Source: Elioraea tepida | Lineage (GTDB): Bacteria; Pseudomonadota; Alphaproteobacteria; Acetobacterales; Acetobacteraceae | Direction: 5' to 3' | Length of the DNA: 64,000 nt | Assembly (NCBI RefSeq): GCF_019203965.1 | Contig: NZ_CP076448.1 | Location: forward strand, 2,929,001 to 2,993,000 | Shown: positions 17,943-27,121 of the stretch, piece by piece | Position numbering within the stretch: the first letter of the stretch is position 1 | Layout: each line of letters opens with the position of its first letter | Notes under the pieces: model-generated | What the model saw: only the letters and a program-made list of their open reading frames with translations | Database searches by the model: none | Told to the model about the DNA's origin: nothing | Program-made: the position numbers and the translations under genes

Positions 17943-18776
17943 GTGGTCGAGGGGGCGATGAAGGCGGAGATCGAGGCTCTGTGGGAGAGCCGCGCCTCGA
18001 TCGGGCCGGAAACGACCGGTTCCGCCCGCGAGGCGGTGATGGCGGCGCTCGCTTTGCTCGACTCCGGCGCCGCGCGGGTGGCCGAGCCCTCGCCGCAGGG
18101 GTGGGTGGTGAACGAGTGGCTGAAGAAGGCCGTCCTGCTCTCCTTCCGGCTCTCCGACAGCACGCCGATGGCGACCGCCGCCGGGGCCTACGACAAGGTG
18201 CCGCTCAAGTTCGCCGGTTGGGACGAGCAGCGGTTCCGCGCCGCTGGCGTGCGCGTCGTTCCGGGCGCGGTGGTGCGCCGGTCGGCCTATGTCGCGCCGG
18301 GCGTGGTGCTGATGCCCTGCTTCGTCAATGTCGGGGCATATGTCGATTCGGGAACGATGATCGACACCTGGGCCACCGTCGGGTCCTGCGCGCAGATCGG
18401 CCGGAACTGCCACATCTCCGGCGGCGCCGGGATTGGCGGCGTGCTCGAGCCCCTGCAGGCCTCTCCCGTCATCATCGAGGACGACTGCTTCATCGGCGCC
18501 CGTTCGGAGGTCGCGGAGGGGGTGATCGTCGAGCGCGGCTCTGTGCTTGCGATGGGCGTCTATCTCGGCGCCTCGACACGGATCATCGACCGCGCCTCAG
18601 GCGAGGTGTTCGTCGGCCGCGTGCCGGCCTACTCGGTGGTCGTGCCCGGAACCATGCCCGGCCGCCCGCTTCCCGACGGCTCGGCCGGCCCCTCGCTCTA
18701 CTGCGCGGTGATCGTCAAGCGCGTGGACGAGCGAACGCGCGCCAAGACCTCGATCAACGAGCTTCTGCGTGACTGA
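17943..18776 (+). CDS. dapD: Tetrahydrodipicolinate N-succinyltransferase
   Basis: Succinylates 2,3,4,5-tetrahydropyridine-2,6-dicarboxylate on the succinylase branch to meso-diaminopimelate and lysine. Features: [11 protein letters not shown] start, [14 protein letters not shown], then the left-handed beta-helix of hexapeptide repeats ([60 protein letters not shown]). Length 277. GTG 17943 has GGGAGAG five bases upstream and gives the usual family start; ATG 17958 is the alternative. The 3' end overlaps dapE by 8 bases. Confidence 0.94.
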   Translation: MVEGAMKAEIEALWESRASIGPETTGSAREAVMAALALLDSGAARVAEPSPQGWVVNEWLKKAVLLSFRLSDSTPMATAAGAYDKVPLKFAGWDEQRFRAAGVRVVPGAVVRRSAYVAPGVVLMPCFVNVGAYVDSGTMIDTWATVGSCAQIGRNCHISGGAGIGGVLEPLQASPVIIEDDCFIGARSEVAEGVIVERGSVLAMGVYLGASTRIIDRASGEVFVGRVPAYSVVVPGTMPGRPLPDGSAGPSLYCAVIVKRVDERTRAKTSINELLRD

Positions 18777-19956
18777 CGTCGGGCCTCCGGAGCGTGCTCC
18801 CCCCAGGGCGGGGCCCGACCCTGCCGCCCTGGCGAGGGACGCGGTGGCGCTCGCGGCGGCGCTGATCCGCTGCCCGTCGATCGCGCCCGAGGATAACGGG
18901 GCGCAGGCAGTGCTCGCGGAGGTGCTTGGCGCGCTCGGGTTCAGCTGCACGCCGCTTCGCTTCGGCGTGGTCGAGAACCTCTACGCGCGGATCGGCGAGG
19001 GCAGGCCAGCCCTGTGCTTCGCCGGCCATACCGACGTGGTGCCGCCGGGCGGGACAGACTGGAGCGTCGAGCCGTTCGCCGGGGTGATCCGCGACGGCGT
19101 CCTCTACGGCCGCGGCGCGGTTGACATGAAGGGCAATATCGCAGCGTTCATCGCGGCCGCCGCAGCCTGGCTTGACCGCCACGGCGGCAGGCCGCCCGCC
19201 GCGCTCTCCCTTCTAATCACCGGCGACGAGGAGGGCGAGGCGGTGGACGGCACCGTGAAGGTGCTCGACTGGATGGCGGAACGAGGGGAGATCCCGGGCT
19301 TCTGCCTCGTCGGCGAGCCGACTTGCATCGACCGCCTCGGCGACACGGTCAAGATCGGCCGGCGCGGCAGCCTGACGGCGAGGATCGTCGTCGAGGGAAC
19401 GCAGGGACACGTCGCCTATCCCGGCAGGGCCGACAACCCTGTCCATCGGCTCGTCACGCTGCTCTCCGACCTGATCGCGCGCAAGCTCGACCACGGCACG
19501 GCGTGGTTCGAACCTTCCTCGCTGCAGATCACCACGATCGATGTCGGCAACCCCGCGAGCAACGTCATCCCCGGCCACGCCTCGGCGACCCTGAACATCC
19601 GCTTCAATGACCGGCACACGGCGGCAAGCCTGGGCGCCTGGCTCGGCGAGGCCGTGGCGGCGCACGCGCCCCGGCACAGGCTCGAGCTCTCCTGCTCCGG
19701 CGAGGCCTTCCTCACCGAGCCCGGGGAGGCGGTGGAGCGGCTCGTTGCTGCGATCGAGGCGGCGACGGGGGTGCGCCCGAGGCTCGATACGGGAGGCGGC
19801 ACCTCGGATGCGCGCTTCATCGCGCGCCACTGCCCCGTCGCCGAGTTCGGCCTCGTCGGCACGACGATGCACAAGGCGGACGAGCACGTACCGGTGGCGG
19901 AGCTCGGTGCGCTCGTGCGCGCCTATGGCTCCGTGCTCGACGCCTTCTGCGGATGA
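18769..19956 (+). CDS. dapE: Succinyl-diaminopimelate desuccinylase
   Basis: Zinc M20 enzyme that removes succinate from N-succinyl-LL-diaminopimelate, two steps after DapD. Length 395. Motifs: [62 protein letters not shown] in the lid domain, and GGTSDARF with the final metal His in [10 protein letters not shown]. Start is GTG 18769, inside the end of dapD. The gene for the transaminase between the two steps is not in the window. Confidence 0.94.
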   Translation: MTDVGPPERAPPRAGPDPAALARDAVALAAALIRCPSIAPEDNGAQAVLAEVLGALGFSCTPLRFGVVENLYARIGEGRPALCFAGHTDVVPPGGTDWSVEPFAGVIRDGVLYGRGAVDMKGNIAAFIAAAAAWLDRHGGRPPAALSLLITGDEEGEAVDGTVKVLDWMAERGEIPGFCLVGEPTCIDRLGDTVKIGRRGSLTARIVVEGTQGHVAYPGRADNPVHRLVTLLSDLIARKLDHGTAWFEPSSLQITTIDVGNPASNVIPGHASATLNIRFNDRHTAASLGAWLGEAVAAHAPRHRLELSCSGEAFLTEPGEAVERLVAAIEAATGVRPRLDTGGGTSDARFIARHCPVAEFGLVGTTMHKADEHVPVAELGALVRAYGSVLDAFCG

Positions 19957-20531
19957 GCGGTCCGGCATCCCCTCTCGCGGCGCGGATTGTCGGCGGGGTT
20001 GCGGGGGCGTTTTTGCTCGCCCGCGGCCGCGCGCAGGGCATGGCGCTGATCGATCGTTCTTCCGCCGGAGCGTGGGCCTCCTTCGCGGCGATGTGGCTTT
20101 GCGCTCCCGGCTATGTGGTCCTGCGCTCTCTCGGCGGCGGCGTGGGCGGCGAAGGGGTGCGGCTCGTCGCCGCCGAAGCGATCGGCTACGTCATCGGCTG
20201 GTTCGCCTTCCCGCTTCTGATGGTCGGCGTCGTCGAGGGCATGGGCAGGCGCGACCGCTTCCCGGGCTTCGTCGCGGCCTGGAACTGGGCGAAGCTGCCG
20301 CAGCTCGTGGTCGTGCTCGTCGCCGCTCTCGCTGCAGCGACGGGGCTCCTGCCTGGGCTTGCCGCAGACGTGCTCGGGCTTGCCGCGCTCGCCTATGCGC
20401 TTTGGCTGTCGTGGTTCGTCGCGCGGCAAGCGCTCGGCATCGACGGGGCGCGGGCTGGCTTCGTCGTCGGCGCCGACGTGCTGCTCGGCCTGTTCGTCAC
20501 GGGGCTCACGATCACCCTCTCGCGGGGCTGA
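19953..20531 (+). CDS. Predicted inner-membrane protein linked to dapE
   Basis: Hydrophobic protein of 192 residues with about five membrane segments (SFAAMWLCAPGYVVL, GYVIGWFAFPLLMVGVVEGM, LPQLVVVLVAALAAATGLLPGL, VLGLAALAYALWLSWFV, GADVLLGLFVTGLTITL). I do not recognise a family. It overlaps dapE by ATGA, so it is made with the lysine enzymes, but no sequence feature ties it to that pathway. Converges on truA 65 bases further on. Confidence 0.65.
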   Translation: MSGPASPLAARIVGGVAGAFLLARGRAQGMALIDRSSAGAWASFAAMWLCAPGYVVLRSLGGGVGGEGVRLVAAEAIGYVIGWFAFPLLMVGVVEGMGRRDRFPGFVAAWNWAKLPQLVVVLVAALAAATGLLPGLAADVLGLAALAYALWLSWFVARQALGIDGARAGFVVGADVLLGLFVTGLTITLSRG

Positions 20532-20596
20532 GGGATTGGCGGCGAGCGCTGCGCGGCGCCGCTCCGCAAGGGGCGGTGCCTCGGTGGCCGGCAAGC

Positions 20597-21358
20597 TCAG
20601 ACCGGGCAGAGACCATCCGGATAGGTGACGGAGGTGAGGGTCAGCCCCGCTGCTGGTGCGGTCTCTCCGGCGAGTCGCCGGTCGGCCGCGGCGAGGATCC
20701 GGGCCACGTCCGCCGCGGTCCAGCTGCCCTCGCCGACGCGCCGCAGCGTTCCGGCGATGGTGCGCACCTGGTGGTGCAGGAAGCTCCTTGCCGCCGCCTC
20801 GATCACGATCTCCTCGCCGACGCGCTGGACTTCGAGCCTGTCGAGCGTCCGCACCGGCCCAGAGGCCTGGCAGGAGGCAGCACGGAACGAGGAGAAGTCG
20901 TGCCGGCCGACGAGTACACGCGCCGCCTCCGCCATCGCCCGGGCGTCGAGCGGGCGGGGGATGTGCCACACCCTGCCGCGGTCAAGCGCCGGGGGGCTGC
21001 GCCGGTCGAGGATACGGTAGCGATAGGCACGGCCGATGGCGCTGAACCGCGCGTGGAAGTCCGGAGGGGCGAGCCCGGCCGCAAGCACCGAGACCGGGTG
21101 GGCACGGAGGTGGAAGTTGAGCGCGTCCCGAACCGTTCCGGGCTCGACCTCCCGGTCGAGGTCGAGGTGCACCACCTGGGCGGCGGCGTGCACCCCCGCA
21201 TCGGTTCGCCCGGCGGCGACTGCCTCGACCGGCCTGCCGCGGTTGAGCGCCGACGCCGCCTCCTCGATCACCTGCTGCACAGACAGCCCCTCCGCTTGGC
21301 GCTGCCAGCCGACGAAAGGCGCGCCGTCATACTCGACGCGAAGAACGTAGCGCGGCAT
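20597..21358 (-). CDS. truA: tRNA pseudouridine(38-40) synthase
   Basis: Isomerises uridines 38-40 of the tRNA anticodon stem-loop. The 253-residue protein has the N-terminal YVLRVEYDGAPFVGWQRQ, the catalytic Asp in AAGRTDAGVHA, YRYRILDRRSPPALDRGRVWH, and the C-terminal FLHHQVRTIAGTLRRVGEG. ATG 21358 lies 13 bases beyond the fmt stop; def, fmt and truA form one minus-strand unit. Confidence 0.95.
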   Translation of the reverse strand: MPRYVLRVEYDGAPFVGWQRQAEGLSVQQVIEEAASALNRGRPVEAVAAGRTDAGVHAAAQVVHLDLDREVEPGTVRDALNFHLRAHPVSVLAAGLAPPDFHARFSAIGRAYRYRILDRRSPPALDRGRVWHIPRPLDARAMAEAARVLVGRHDFSSFRAASCQASGPVRTLDRLEVQRVGEEIVIEAAARSFLHHQVRTIAGTLRRVGEGSWTAADVARILAAADRRLAGETAPAAGLTLTSVTYPDGLCPV

Positions 21359-21371
21359 CAGGCCCAGGGCC

Positions 21372-22295
21372 TCAAGCAGGCGGTGTCTCGAGCCGCTCGC
21401 CCGCAGGCAAGGGATAGCCACGCAGGAAGGCCTCCACCTCCTGGGCCGCCCGGCCTGGACGCTGTAGGCGGAGGAGGCGCAGGACCGTGCCGCCGCCGCA
21501 GGCCACGCGCCCCTCGCCGAGCAGCGTGCCCGGTTCCGCCTCCACCTGCCCCGGCTCGGGTTGGGCGGCGAGCACCTTGAGCACCGTGCCGGAATGGACC
21601 GCGGTCGTCCCCGGCCAGGGGTTGAGCGCCCGCACGCGTCGGGCGAGTGTGGGGGCATCGAGGCGGAAATCGAGCGGCCTGTCGGCAGGGCCGAGCTTGG
21701 GCGCATAGGTCACGCCGTCCGCAGGCTGCGGCACCGCTGGAGGATCCTCCGCCAGCGCGCGAAGTATCAGCCTCGCGCCGAGTTCCGCGAGCCGATCGTG
21801 CAGTTCGGCGGCGGTCGTCTCCTCCGTGATCGGAACACGCTCGGCGAGCAGGATCGGGCCGCTGTCGAGCCCCTCCTCCATGCGCATGATCGTCACGCCG
21901 GTCTCGGCATCGCCTGCGAGGATGGCGGCCTGGATCGGGGCGGCGCCGCGCCAGCGCGGCAGCAGCGAGGCATGCACGTTGAGGCAGCCCCGGCGCGGCG
22001 CCTCGAGCATGGGGCGAGGCAGGATCAGCCCGTAGGCTGCGACCACCGCCGCATCGAGATCGAGCGCGGCGAAGGCATCGTGCTCGGCGGTGTCGTTCCG
22101 CATGCGGGCGGGCGTGCGGACGGGCAGCCCCATCGCCTCCGCCGCGACCTGCACAGGGCATCGCGTCACCGCCTGGCCGCGATGGGCGGGCTTCGGCCTC
22201 TGGCAGTAGACGGCGGCGATCTCGTGGCCCGCGGCGGCGAGCGCGCGCAGCGTCGGCACGGCGAACTCTGGGCTGCCCATGAAGGCGAGCCGCAC
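21372..22295 (-). CDS. fmt: Methionyl-tRNA formyltransferase
   Basis: Formylates the amino group of initiator Met-tRNA. The 307-residue protein has [29 protein letters not shown], the catalytic [17 protein letters not shown] with Asn, His and the folate-binding loop, [17 protein letters not shown], and a C-terminal OB-fold-like tRNA domain. Start is GTG 22295; the family begins at exactly this residue. Only 3 bases separate it from the def stop. Confidence 0.95.
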   Translation of the reverse strand: MRLAFMGSPEFAVPTLRALAAAGHEIAAVYCQRPKPAHRGQAVTRCPVQVAAEAMGLPVRTPARMRNDTAEHDAFAALDLDAAVVAAYGLILPRPMLEAPRRGCLNVHASLLPRWRGAAPIQAAILAGDAETGVTIMRMEEGLDSGPILLAERVPITEETTAAELHDRLAELGARLILRALAEDPPAVPQPADGVTYAPKLGPADRPLDFRLDAPTLARRVRALNPWPGTTAVHSGTVLKVLAAQPEPGQVEAEPGTLLGEGRVACGGGTVLRLLRLQRPGRAAQEVEAFLRGYPLPAGERLETPPA

Positions 22296-22298
22296 CTC

Positions 22299-22856
22299 TC
22301 ACCCCGCCTTGGCGCGAAGCGACTTGGCGAGCCGGCGGAGGATGATGTTGCGCTTCAGCGCCGAGAGGTGATCGACGAAGAGAATGCCGTCGAGATGGTC
22401 GATCTCGTGCTGGAGGCAGCGCGCGAGCAGCCCCTCTGCCGCCACCTCGCGGCGGGCGCCCGACTCGTCGAGATAGCGCACCGTCACGGCACGTGGACGC
22501 ACCACGTCGGCATACTGGCCCGGAAGGGAGAGGCAGCCCTCCTCGCGCTGTTCGGTCTCGGCGGAGGCGGCGACGAGCTCCGGGTTGATCAGCACCATCG
22601 GCGTGCGCCGGCCCTCTGCCTGGAGGTCGATCACCGCGAGGCGAAGCGACACGCCAACCTGGGGCGCGGCAAGCCCGATTCCTGGTGCGGCATACATGGT
22701 CGCGAGCATGCGGGGGATCAGCGCCCGAACCGTCTCCGCGTCCGCCTCCGTAACCGGCCGGGCGGTGCGTCGCAGCACCGGGTCCGGCGCGATCAGGATC
22801 CGAAGCGGCTCTTCGGCGGCCGTTGCGGCCCCGGCATCTGTGGCATCGCCCGCCAT
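22299..22856 (-). CDS. def: Peptide deformylase
   Basis: Removes the formyl group from nascent proteins; pairs with fmt next door. Length 185. Three family motifs are present: motif 1 GIGLAAPQVG, motif 2 EEGCLSLPG (Cys ligand), motif 3 QHEIDHLDGILFVD (two His ligands and catalytic Glu). I start at ATG 22856; an upstream ATG at 23027 would add 57 residues without family similarity and would overlap the divergent hsp20 start. Confidence 0.94.
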   Translation of the reverse strand: MAGDATDAGAATAAEEPLRILIAPDPVLRRTARPVTEADAETVRALIPRMLATMYAAPGIGLAAPQVGVSLRLAVIDLQAEGRRTPMVLINPELVAASAETEQREEGCLSLPGQYADVVRPRAVTVRYLDESGARREVAAEGLLARCLQHEIDHLDGILFVDHLSALKRNIILRRLAKSLRAKAG

Positions 22857-23016
22857 CTTGCCTGAGATAGCCCCGTGAGCGCGGCCGGGCAATGGTATGC
22901 CGCTTGCCTTCCGCGCCTCCCTTGCAGGCGAGGTGCGGCTTGCCCATCTCGGATGGTGCGCGGGGCGCCTCAATGGGCCTCGCGCGATCGCCCCGCTCCC
23001 TGGTGAGGAGGCTTCG

Positions 23017-23451
23017 ATGAGCCGCATGACCCTGTTCGGCAGCCCTCTGTTCCTCGGCTTCGACCATCTGGAACAGGTGCGCGAGCGCCTGGCTAAGGTC
23101 AGTGCCGACGGCTACCCGCCCTACAACATCGAGCAGACGGGCCCCGACAGCCTGCGGATCACCCTCGCAGTGGCCGGGTTCTCGATGGACCAGCTCTCCA
23201 TCACGCTGGAGGACAACCAGCTGATCGTTCGCGGCAAGCAGGCCGATGACAGCGAGGGACGCATCTTCCTGCACCGCGGCATCGCGGCGCGGCAGTTCCA
23301 GCGCCCCTTCGTGCTCGCGGAAGGCATCGAGGTGAAGGGAGCCTGGCTCGACAAGGGGCTTCTCCACATCGACCTCCACCGGCCGCAGGCGGAGACGCGG
23401 GTGCGCACCATCCGCATCGGCGAGAAGCCGAATGGCCAGGGAGGCGGCTGA
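23017..23451 (+). CDS. Small heat-shock protein, Hsp20/IbpA type
   Basis: Alpha-crystallin-domain holdase of 144 residues. The domain spans about 34-130: YPPYNIEQTGPDSLRITLAVAGF, then LEDNQLIVRGKQ, a HRGIAARQFQRPFVLAEGIEVKGAWLDKGLLHIDL block and a final IRIGEKP. ATG 23017 follows GGTGAGGAGG. Heat control (sigma-32 or a 5' thermometer) is usual in the family, but I see no clear element in the 160-base divergent gap with def. DUF1150 follows, the standard alphaproteobacterial pairing. Confidence 0.92.
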   Translation: MSRMTLFGSPLFLGFDHLEQVRERLAKVSADGYPPYNIEQTGPDSLRITLAVAGFSMDQLSITLEDNQLIVRGKQADDSEGRIFLHRGIAARQFQRPFVLAEGIEVKGAWLDKGLLHIDLHRPQAETRVRTIRIGEKPNGQGGG

Positions 23452-23530
23452 CGATGCGTTTACCGGCCGGGGCCATGGTGGCACGGCCGAACCAGCGGCG
23501 CGCCCAAAGGGGCGCCGAAGGACGTGAGCC

Positions 23531-23761
23531 ATGAACACGAACCGCAACGACCGTTCCCACAGCTTCCCCATCCCGACGCGCGAGCAGCTCGCGCAGATCG
23601 GCCTCGGCGGGGTCGCCTATCTCCGCCCCGTTCTAGTGGGCGGGACGCCTGCCGTGGCGATCTTCGGCGCCGATGGCCGGCAGATCGGGCTCGCGCCGGA
23701 CGTGGCGCAGGCGGCGCGGGCAGTGCTCGAGCACGAGATGGTTCCCGTCTCGGTGCACTGA
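23531..23761 (+). CDS. DUF1150 family protein
   Basis: Small protein of 76 residues with LAQIGLGGVAYLRPVLVGGTPAVAIFGADG and LEHEMVPVSVH, matching DUF1150. Function unknown; in Alphaproteobacteria it is typically directly downstream of an Hsp20 gene as here (79-base gap), which suggests a stress link. Confidence 0.85.
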   Translation: MNTNRNDRSHSFPIPTREQLAQIGLGGVAYLRPVLVGGTPAVAIFGADGRQIGLAPDVAQAARAVLEHEMVPVSVH

Positions 23762-24139
23762 CCGATCGGCGCGCCGCCCGGCAAGCCGCGGCGTCGCCAC
23801 GACCCCTGCCACCTGAGAGGCGCGTTCCGTCCGGCCCGCACCGCCGGACGGAACCAGGCGACGCCAGCGACCCGACCGGAGCGAGCGGAGACAAATGCGG
23901 GGACGCACGGCCGATCATGTCCGCGCCGTTCTCGCCTGCCGAAGCCCTGCCCCCGCGCCGCTTCCGGGCGCAAGCGGGCCCGGGCTGCCGTCAGCCGCGC
24001 GCGCCGGCGTCGAGCACGCGCCGCCGCCCCGCCAGAGACGTGCGCAGAGCGCGCGCCGCGATGCGGAGCCGCAGCGCGCCGCGCCACACCCCGAGGATGC
24101 GCCGAACCCGTGCGGAGCCGGACCGGAGGCGAGAGGAGC
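23762..24139. other. Gene-free stretch between DUF1150 and hpf, with one strong hairpin
   Basis: 378 bases between convergent genes. GTTCCGTCCGGC (23823-23834) and GCCGGACGGAAC (23842-23853) form a perfect 12-bp stem with a 7-base loop, 62 bases after the DUF1150 stop; it could terminate the hsp20 transcript although no T-run follows. The rest is Arg/Pro/Ala-codon-rich in all frames; I see no supported gene. Confidence 0.5.
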
Positions 24140-24733
24140 TCAGCTCAGCCGCGCCCCGGACGGATCGATCCAGCCGATATGCCCGTCGTCGCGCCGGTAG
24201 ACGACGCTGAGCGAGCCGCTCTTGCGCTCGCGGAACATCAGCACCGGCGCATGCGCGAGATCAAGCCGCATCACCGCCTCGCCCACCGTCAGCGTCTCGA
24301 TCTCCGCCGGCATCTCGGCCACGACCACGCCATGGATGCCGTTGAGGCCGGGCTCCTCCTCCGCCTCTTCCGCCTGCCGCTCCTGGCTCAGCACGTACTG
24401 CCGCGCGGCGAGCGGCCGTTCGCGATTGGCGAGGTCGCGCGCATGGTCGTTCACCTTGCGGCGATAGCGGCGCAGACGCTTGGCGAGGTGCTCGGCCGCG
24501 GCGTCGAAGGCAGCGTGCGCGTCCTGCGCCTCGCCCTCGCCGCGCATGATCAGGTTTCGCCCGGCGTGCATCTGGATGTCGCACATGAAGAACGAGCGTG
24601 CCTTCGAGAACACCACCTGCGCCTCCAGCGCGTGGTCGAAGTACTTGCTGCAGATGATCCCCAGCTGCTCGGTCACGTAGGTGCGCAGCGCGTCGCCGAC
24701 GTCGACCTGCTTGCCCGAGACGGTGATGTGCAT
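24140..24733 (-). CDS. hpf: Long-form ribosome hibernation promoting factor
   Basis: Binds the 30S decoding region and drives 100S ribosome dimers in stationary phase. The 197-residue protein has the N-terminal S30AE domain (MHITVSGKQVDVGDALRTYV, YFDHALEAQVVFSKARSFF, AFDAAAEHLAKRLRRYRRKVNDH) and, after an acidic linker, the C-terminal dimerisation domain (TVGEAVMRLDLAHAPVLMFRERKSGSLSVVYRRDDGHIGWIDP). That makes it the long form. ATG 24733 is the family start. It follows rpoN, as usual, but the commonly adjacent ptsN is absent. Confidence 0.93.
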   Translation of the reverse strand: MHITVSGKQVDVGDALRTYVTEQLGIICSKYFDHALEAQVVFSKARSFFMCDIQMHAGRNLIMRGEGEAQDAHAAFDAAAEHLAKRLRRYRRKVNDHARDLANRERPLAARQYVLSQERQAEEAEEEPGLNGIHGVVVAEMPAEIETLTVGEAVMRLDLAHAPVLMFRERKSGSLSVVYRRDDGHIGWIDPSGARLS

Positions 24734-24826
24734 TGGCGTCTTTCCTTCCGCCCTGACCAACCGATGTCGCCGCGGCAGCGTTCGCTTCGAGCCGGCTTTG
24801 CCGCGGCGCTGGCGCCGGCCCGCGCC

Positions 24827-26314
24827 TCAGACCAGGAGCGCCTTCTCCCGCCGTCGTTGCACGGAGGAGGGGATGCGCATTCCCTCGCGGTATTTGGCCA
24901 CCGTGCGGCGGGCGATGTCCACACCCTCCCGCCTGAGCAGGAGAACGATCTGATCGTCCGACAGGACATTGTCGGGGTCCTCGGCAGCGATCAGGTCGCG
25001 GATGCGGTGGCGCACCGCCTCCGCCGAGTGGCTCTCGCCGCCCGTGCCGGCGATCGCGGTGGTGAAGAAGAACTTGAGCTCGAGCGTGCCGCGCGGGGTC
25101 GCGATGTACTTGTTAGCCGTCACGCGGCTGACGGTGCTCTCGTGCATCTGAACCGCGTTCGCGATGTCGCGCAGGATCAGCGGGCGGAGGTGGCTCACGC
25201 CGTGGCGGAAGAACGCGTCCTGCTGGCGCACGATCTCCGCCGCGACCTTCAGGATCGTGGCGGCACGCTGCTGCAGGCTCCTCACGAGCCAGGTGGCGTT
25301 CGCCCAGTGCTCGGCGATGAAGCTCCTTTCCTCCTTCGTCCGCGCACTGGCGGCGATCCGCGCATGGAACGTTGCGTTGGCGAGAACGCGCGGCAGCGTC
25401 TCCGGGTTGAGCTCGACGGTCCAGCCGCCGTCGGGGGCGCGCCGCATCAGCACATCCGGCACCACCACCGTCGCCGCCTCCGCCTCGAAGGCGGCACCCG
25501 GCTTGGGGTCGAGGCGGCGGAGTTCGGCGATCATCTCCGCGAGGTCATCGGCATCGACGCCGCACACCTCCCTCAGCCGCCGCAGGTCGCGCCGCGCGAG
25601 CAGATCGAGATTGTCGAGCAGGGCTGCCATCGCCGGGTCGAGCCGGTTCTTCTCCTCGAGCTGAACGGCGAGGCACTCGCGGAGGTCGCGTGCGAACACG
25701 CCGGGCGGGTCGAACCGCATCATCCGTTGCCGTACCGCCTCCACCCGCTCGAGAGGGCAGCCGAGATTGGCGGCGAGCGCCTCGAGGTCGCCCGCGAGCC
25801 GCCCGGTCGGTTCGAGCATCGCGATCAGGCAGGAGCCGATCAGCCGGTCGGTCGCGTCGCCCGGCGAGAGGCGGAGCTGTTCGGCCATGTGCGCGCGCAA
25901 GGACCGGCGCTCCACCGCGTGGTCCTCGATGCCGCGATCATCGGCCTCGAAATCGCTCCGCCCGCCCGCGCCGATCCGGGCGCCGTCGAGCGGCGTCGTC
26001 TCCGCGCCGTCGGCGCTGCCGCCCGGGTCGTAGACATTGCTGAAATCGGCATCGAGCGGCGCCTCGCCGGGGGCGGCGAGGGTGTCGCCGGCATCGTCGA
26101 GAGCGGGCGCGGGCGCTTCCGCCTCGCGTTCGACGGGTGCGGGCTCGGGCCCGCCCTCGTCGCGCTCAAGCAGCGGGTTGCGCTCGAGCTCGGCCTCGAG
26201 GAAGGCTGCCACCTCAAGGTTGGAGAACTGCAGCAGCTTGATGGCCTGCCGCAGCTGCGGCGTCATCACCAGCGCCTGGCCGAGGCGGAGATCGAGGCGT
26301 GGACCGATCGCCAT
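24827..26314 (-). CDS. rpoN: RNA polymerase sigma-54 factor
   Basis: Alternative sigma factor that needs AAA+ activators. The 495-residue protein has the Gln-rich region I (LDLRLGQALVMTPQLRQAIKLLQFSNLEV), an acidic region II, core- and promoter-binding region III, and the RpoN box ARRTVAKYREGMRIPSS near the C-terminus. It is downstream of lptB (15-base gap) and upstream of hpf, the classical order. A sigma-54 activator gene lies in the same window at 59089-60072. Confidence 0.96.
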   Translation of the reverse strand: MAIGPRLDLRLGQALVMTPQLRQAIKLLQFSNLEVAAFLEAELERNPLLERDEGGPEPAPVEREAEAPAPALDDAGDTLAAPGEAPLDADFSNVYDPGGSADGAETTPLDGARIGAGGRSDFEADDRGIEDHAVERRSLRAHMAEQLRLSPGDATDRLIGSCLIAMLEPTGRLAGDLEALAANLGCPLERVEAVRQRMMRFDPPGVFARDLRECLAVQLEEKNRLDPAMAALLDNLDLLARRDLRRLREVCGVDADDLAEMIAELRRLDPKPGAAFEAEAATVVVPDVLMRRAPDGGWTVELNPETLPRVLANATFHARIAASARTKEERSFIAEHWANATWLVRSLQQRAATILKVAAEIVRQQDAFFRHGVSHLRPLILRDIANAVQMHESTVSRVTANKYIATPRGTLELKFFFTTAIAGTGGESHSAEAVRHRIRDLIAAEDPDNVLSDDQIVLLLRREGVDIARRTVAKYREGMRIPSSVQRRREKALLV

Positions 26315-26329
26315 GCTGCGCCCCGAGGC

Positions 26330-27121
26330 CTAGAGGCTGAAACGGTCGCCGAGATAGACGCGCCGCACGCCCTCGTGCGCGACGATGTCGCGGGGGCTGC
26401 CCTCCATCAGCACCTGGCCGTCGTGGAGGATGTAGGCGCGATCGATGATCTCGAGCGTCTCGCGCACGTTGTGGTCGGTGATCAGGACGCCGATGCCGCG
26501 GTCCTTCAGGTGCGCGACGAGGTCGCGGATCTCGCCGACCGCGATCGGGTCGATCCCGGCGAGCGGCTCGTCGAGCAGGATGAAGCTCGGCTGTGTGGCA
26601 AGCGCGCGGGCGATCTCGACGCGGCGTCGCTCCCCGCCCGACAGCGCGAGCGCCGGCGTGCGGCGGAGATGGCTGATCGAGAACTCGGCGAGCAGGGCGT
26701 CGAGAGCGCACTCGCGCGCATCCCGATCCGGCTCGGCCACCTCGAGGGTGGCGCGGATGTTCTGCTCGACGGTCAGCCCGCGGAAGATCGACGCCTCCTG
26801 CGGCAGGTAGCCGAGGCCGAGCCGGGCGCGGCGATACATCGGCAGGGTCGTGATGTCGGCGCCATCCAGCGTGATCGTTCCGGTGTCGGGCGCAACCAGC
26901 CCGACGATCAGGTAGAAGCAGGTGGTCTTGCCCGCACCGTTCGGGCCGAGCAGCCCGACCGCCTCGCCACGCTGCACCGAAAGCGAAACGTTCCGCACCA
27001 CGGGTCGCTTTCGGTAGCGCTTGCCGAGGCCGCGGGCGACCAGCCCGCCCCCGCCCGAGAGCACCTCGAGCGGCGGGCGGGAGGGCGCCGCTGCGGCGCG
27101 CGCGCTGTCGCCCCCGCTCAC
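26330..27121 (-). CDS. lptB: LPS export ABC transporter ATPase LptB
   Basis: Cytoplasmic ATPase powering LptFG to extract LPS from the inner membrane. Length 263. Walker [11 protein letters not shown]-loop YLPQEASIF, signature [15 protein letters not shown], Walker [17 protein letters not shown], switch His in [10 protein letters not shown]. About 25 low-complexity residues precede the ABC core, so the GTG 27121 start could be too early, but it overlaps the lptA stop as GTGA, which favours it. Confidence 0.95.
   Translation of the reverse strand: MSGGDSARAAAAPSRPPLEVLSGGGGLVARGLGKRYRKRPVVRNVSLSVQRGEAVGLLGPNGAGKTTCFYLIVGLVAPDTGTITLDGADITTLPMYRRARLGLGYLPQEASIFRGLTVEQNIRATLEVAEPDRDARECALDALLAEFSISHLRRTPALALSGGERRRVEIARALATQPSFILLDEPLAGIDPIAVGEIRDLVAHLKDRGIGVLITDHNVRETLEIIDRAYILHDGQVLMEGSPRDIVAHEGVRRVYLGDRFSL

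Noticed and set aside
23917-24200. Open frames between DUF1150 and hpf (for example one starting MSAPFSPAEAL, and a short minus-strand frame ending LAGRRRVLDAGARG)
   Set aside because: Arg/Pro/Ala-rich as expected of random high-G+C frames; no ribosome binding site, no family signal, and several frames open at once.
24140-24826. ptsN expected after rpoN-hpf
   Set aside because: No EIIA-Ntr sequence in any frame downstream of hpf; the gene is absent from this locus.
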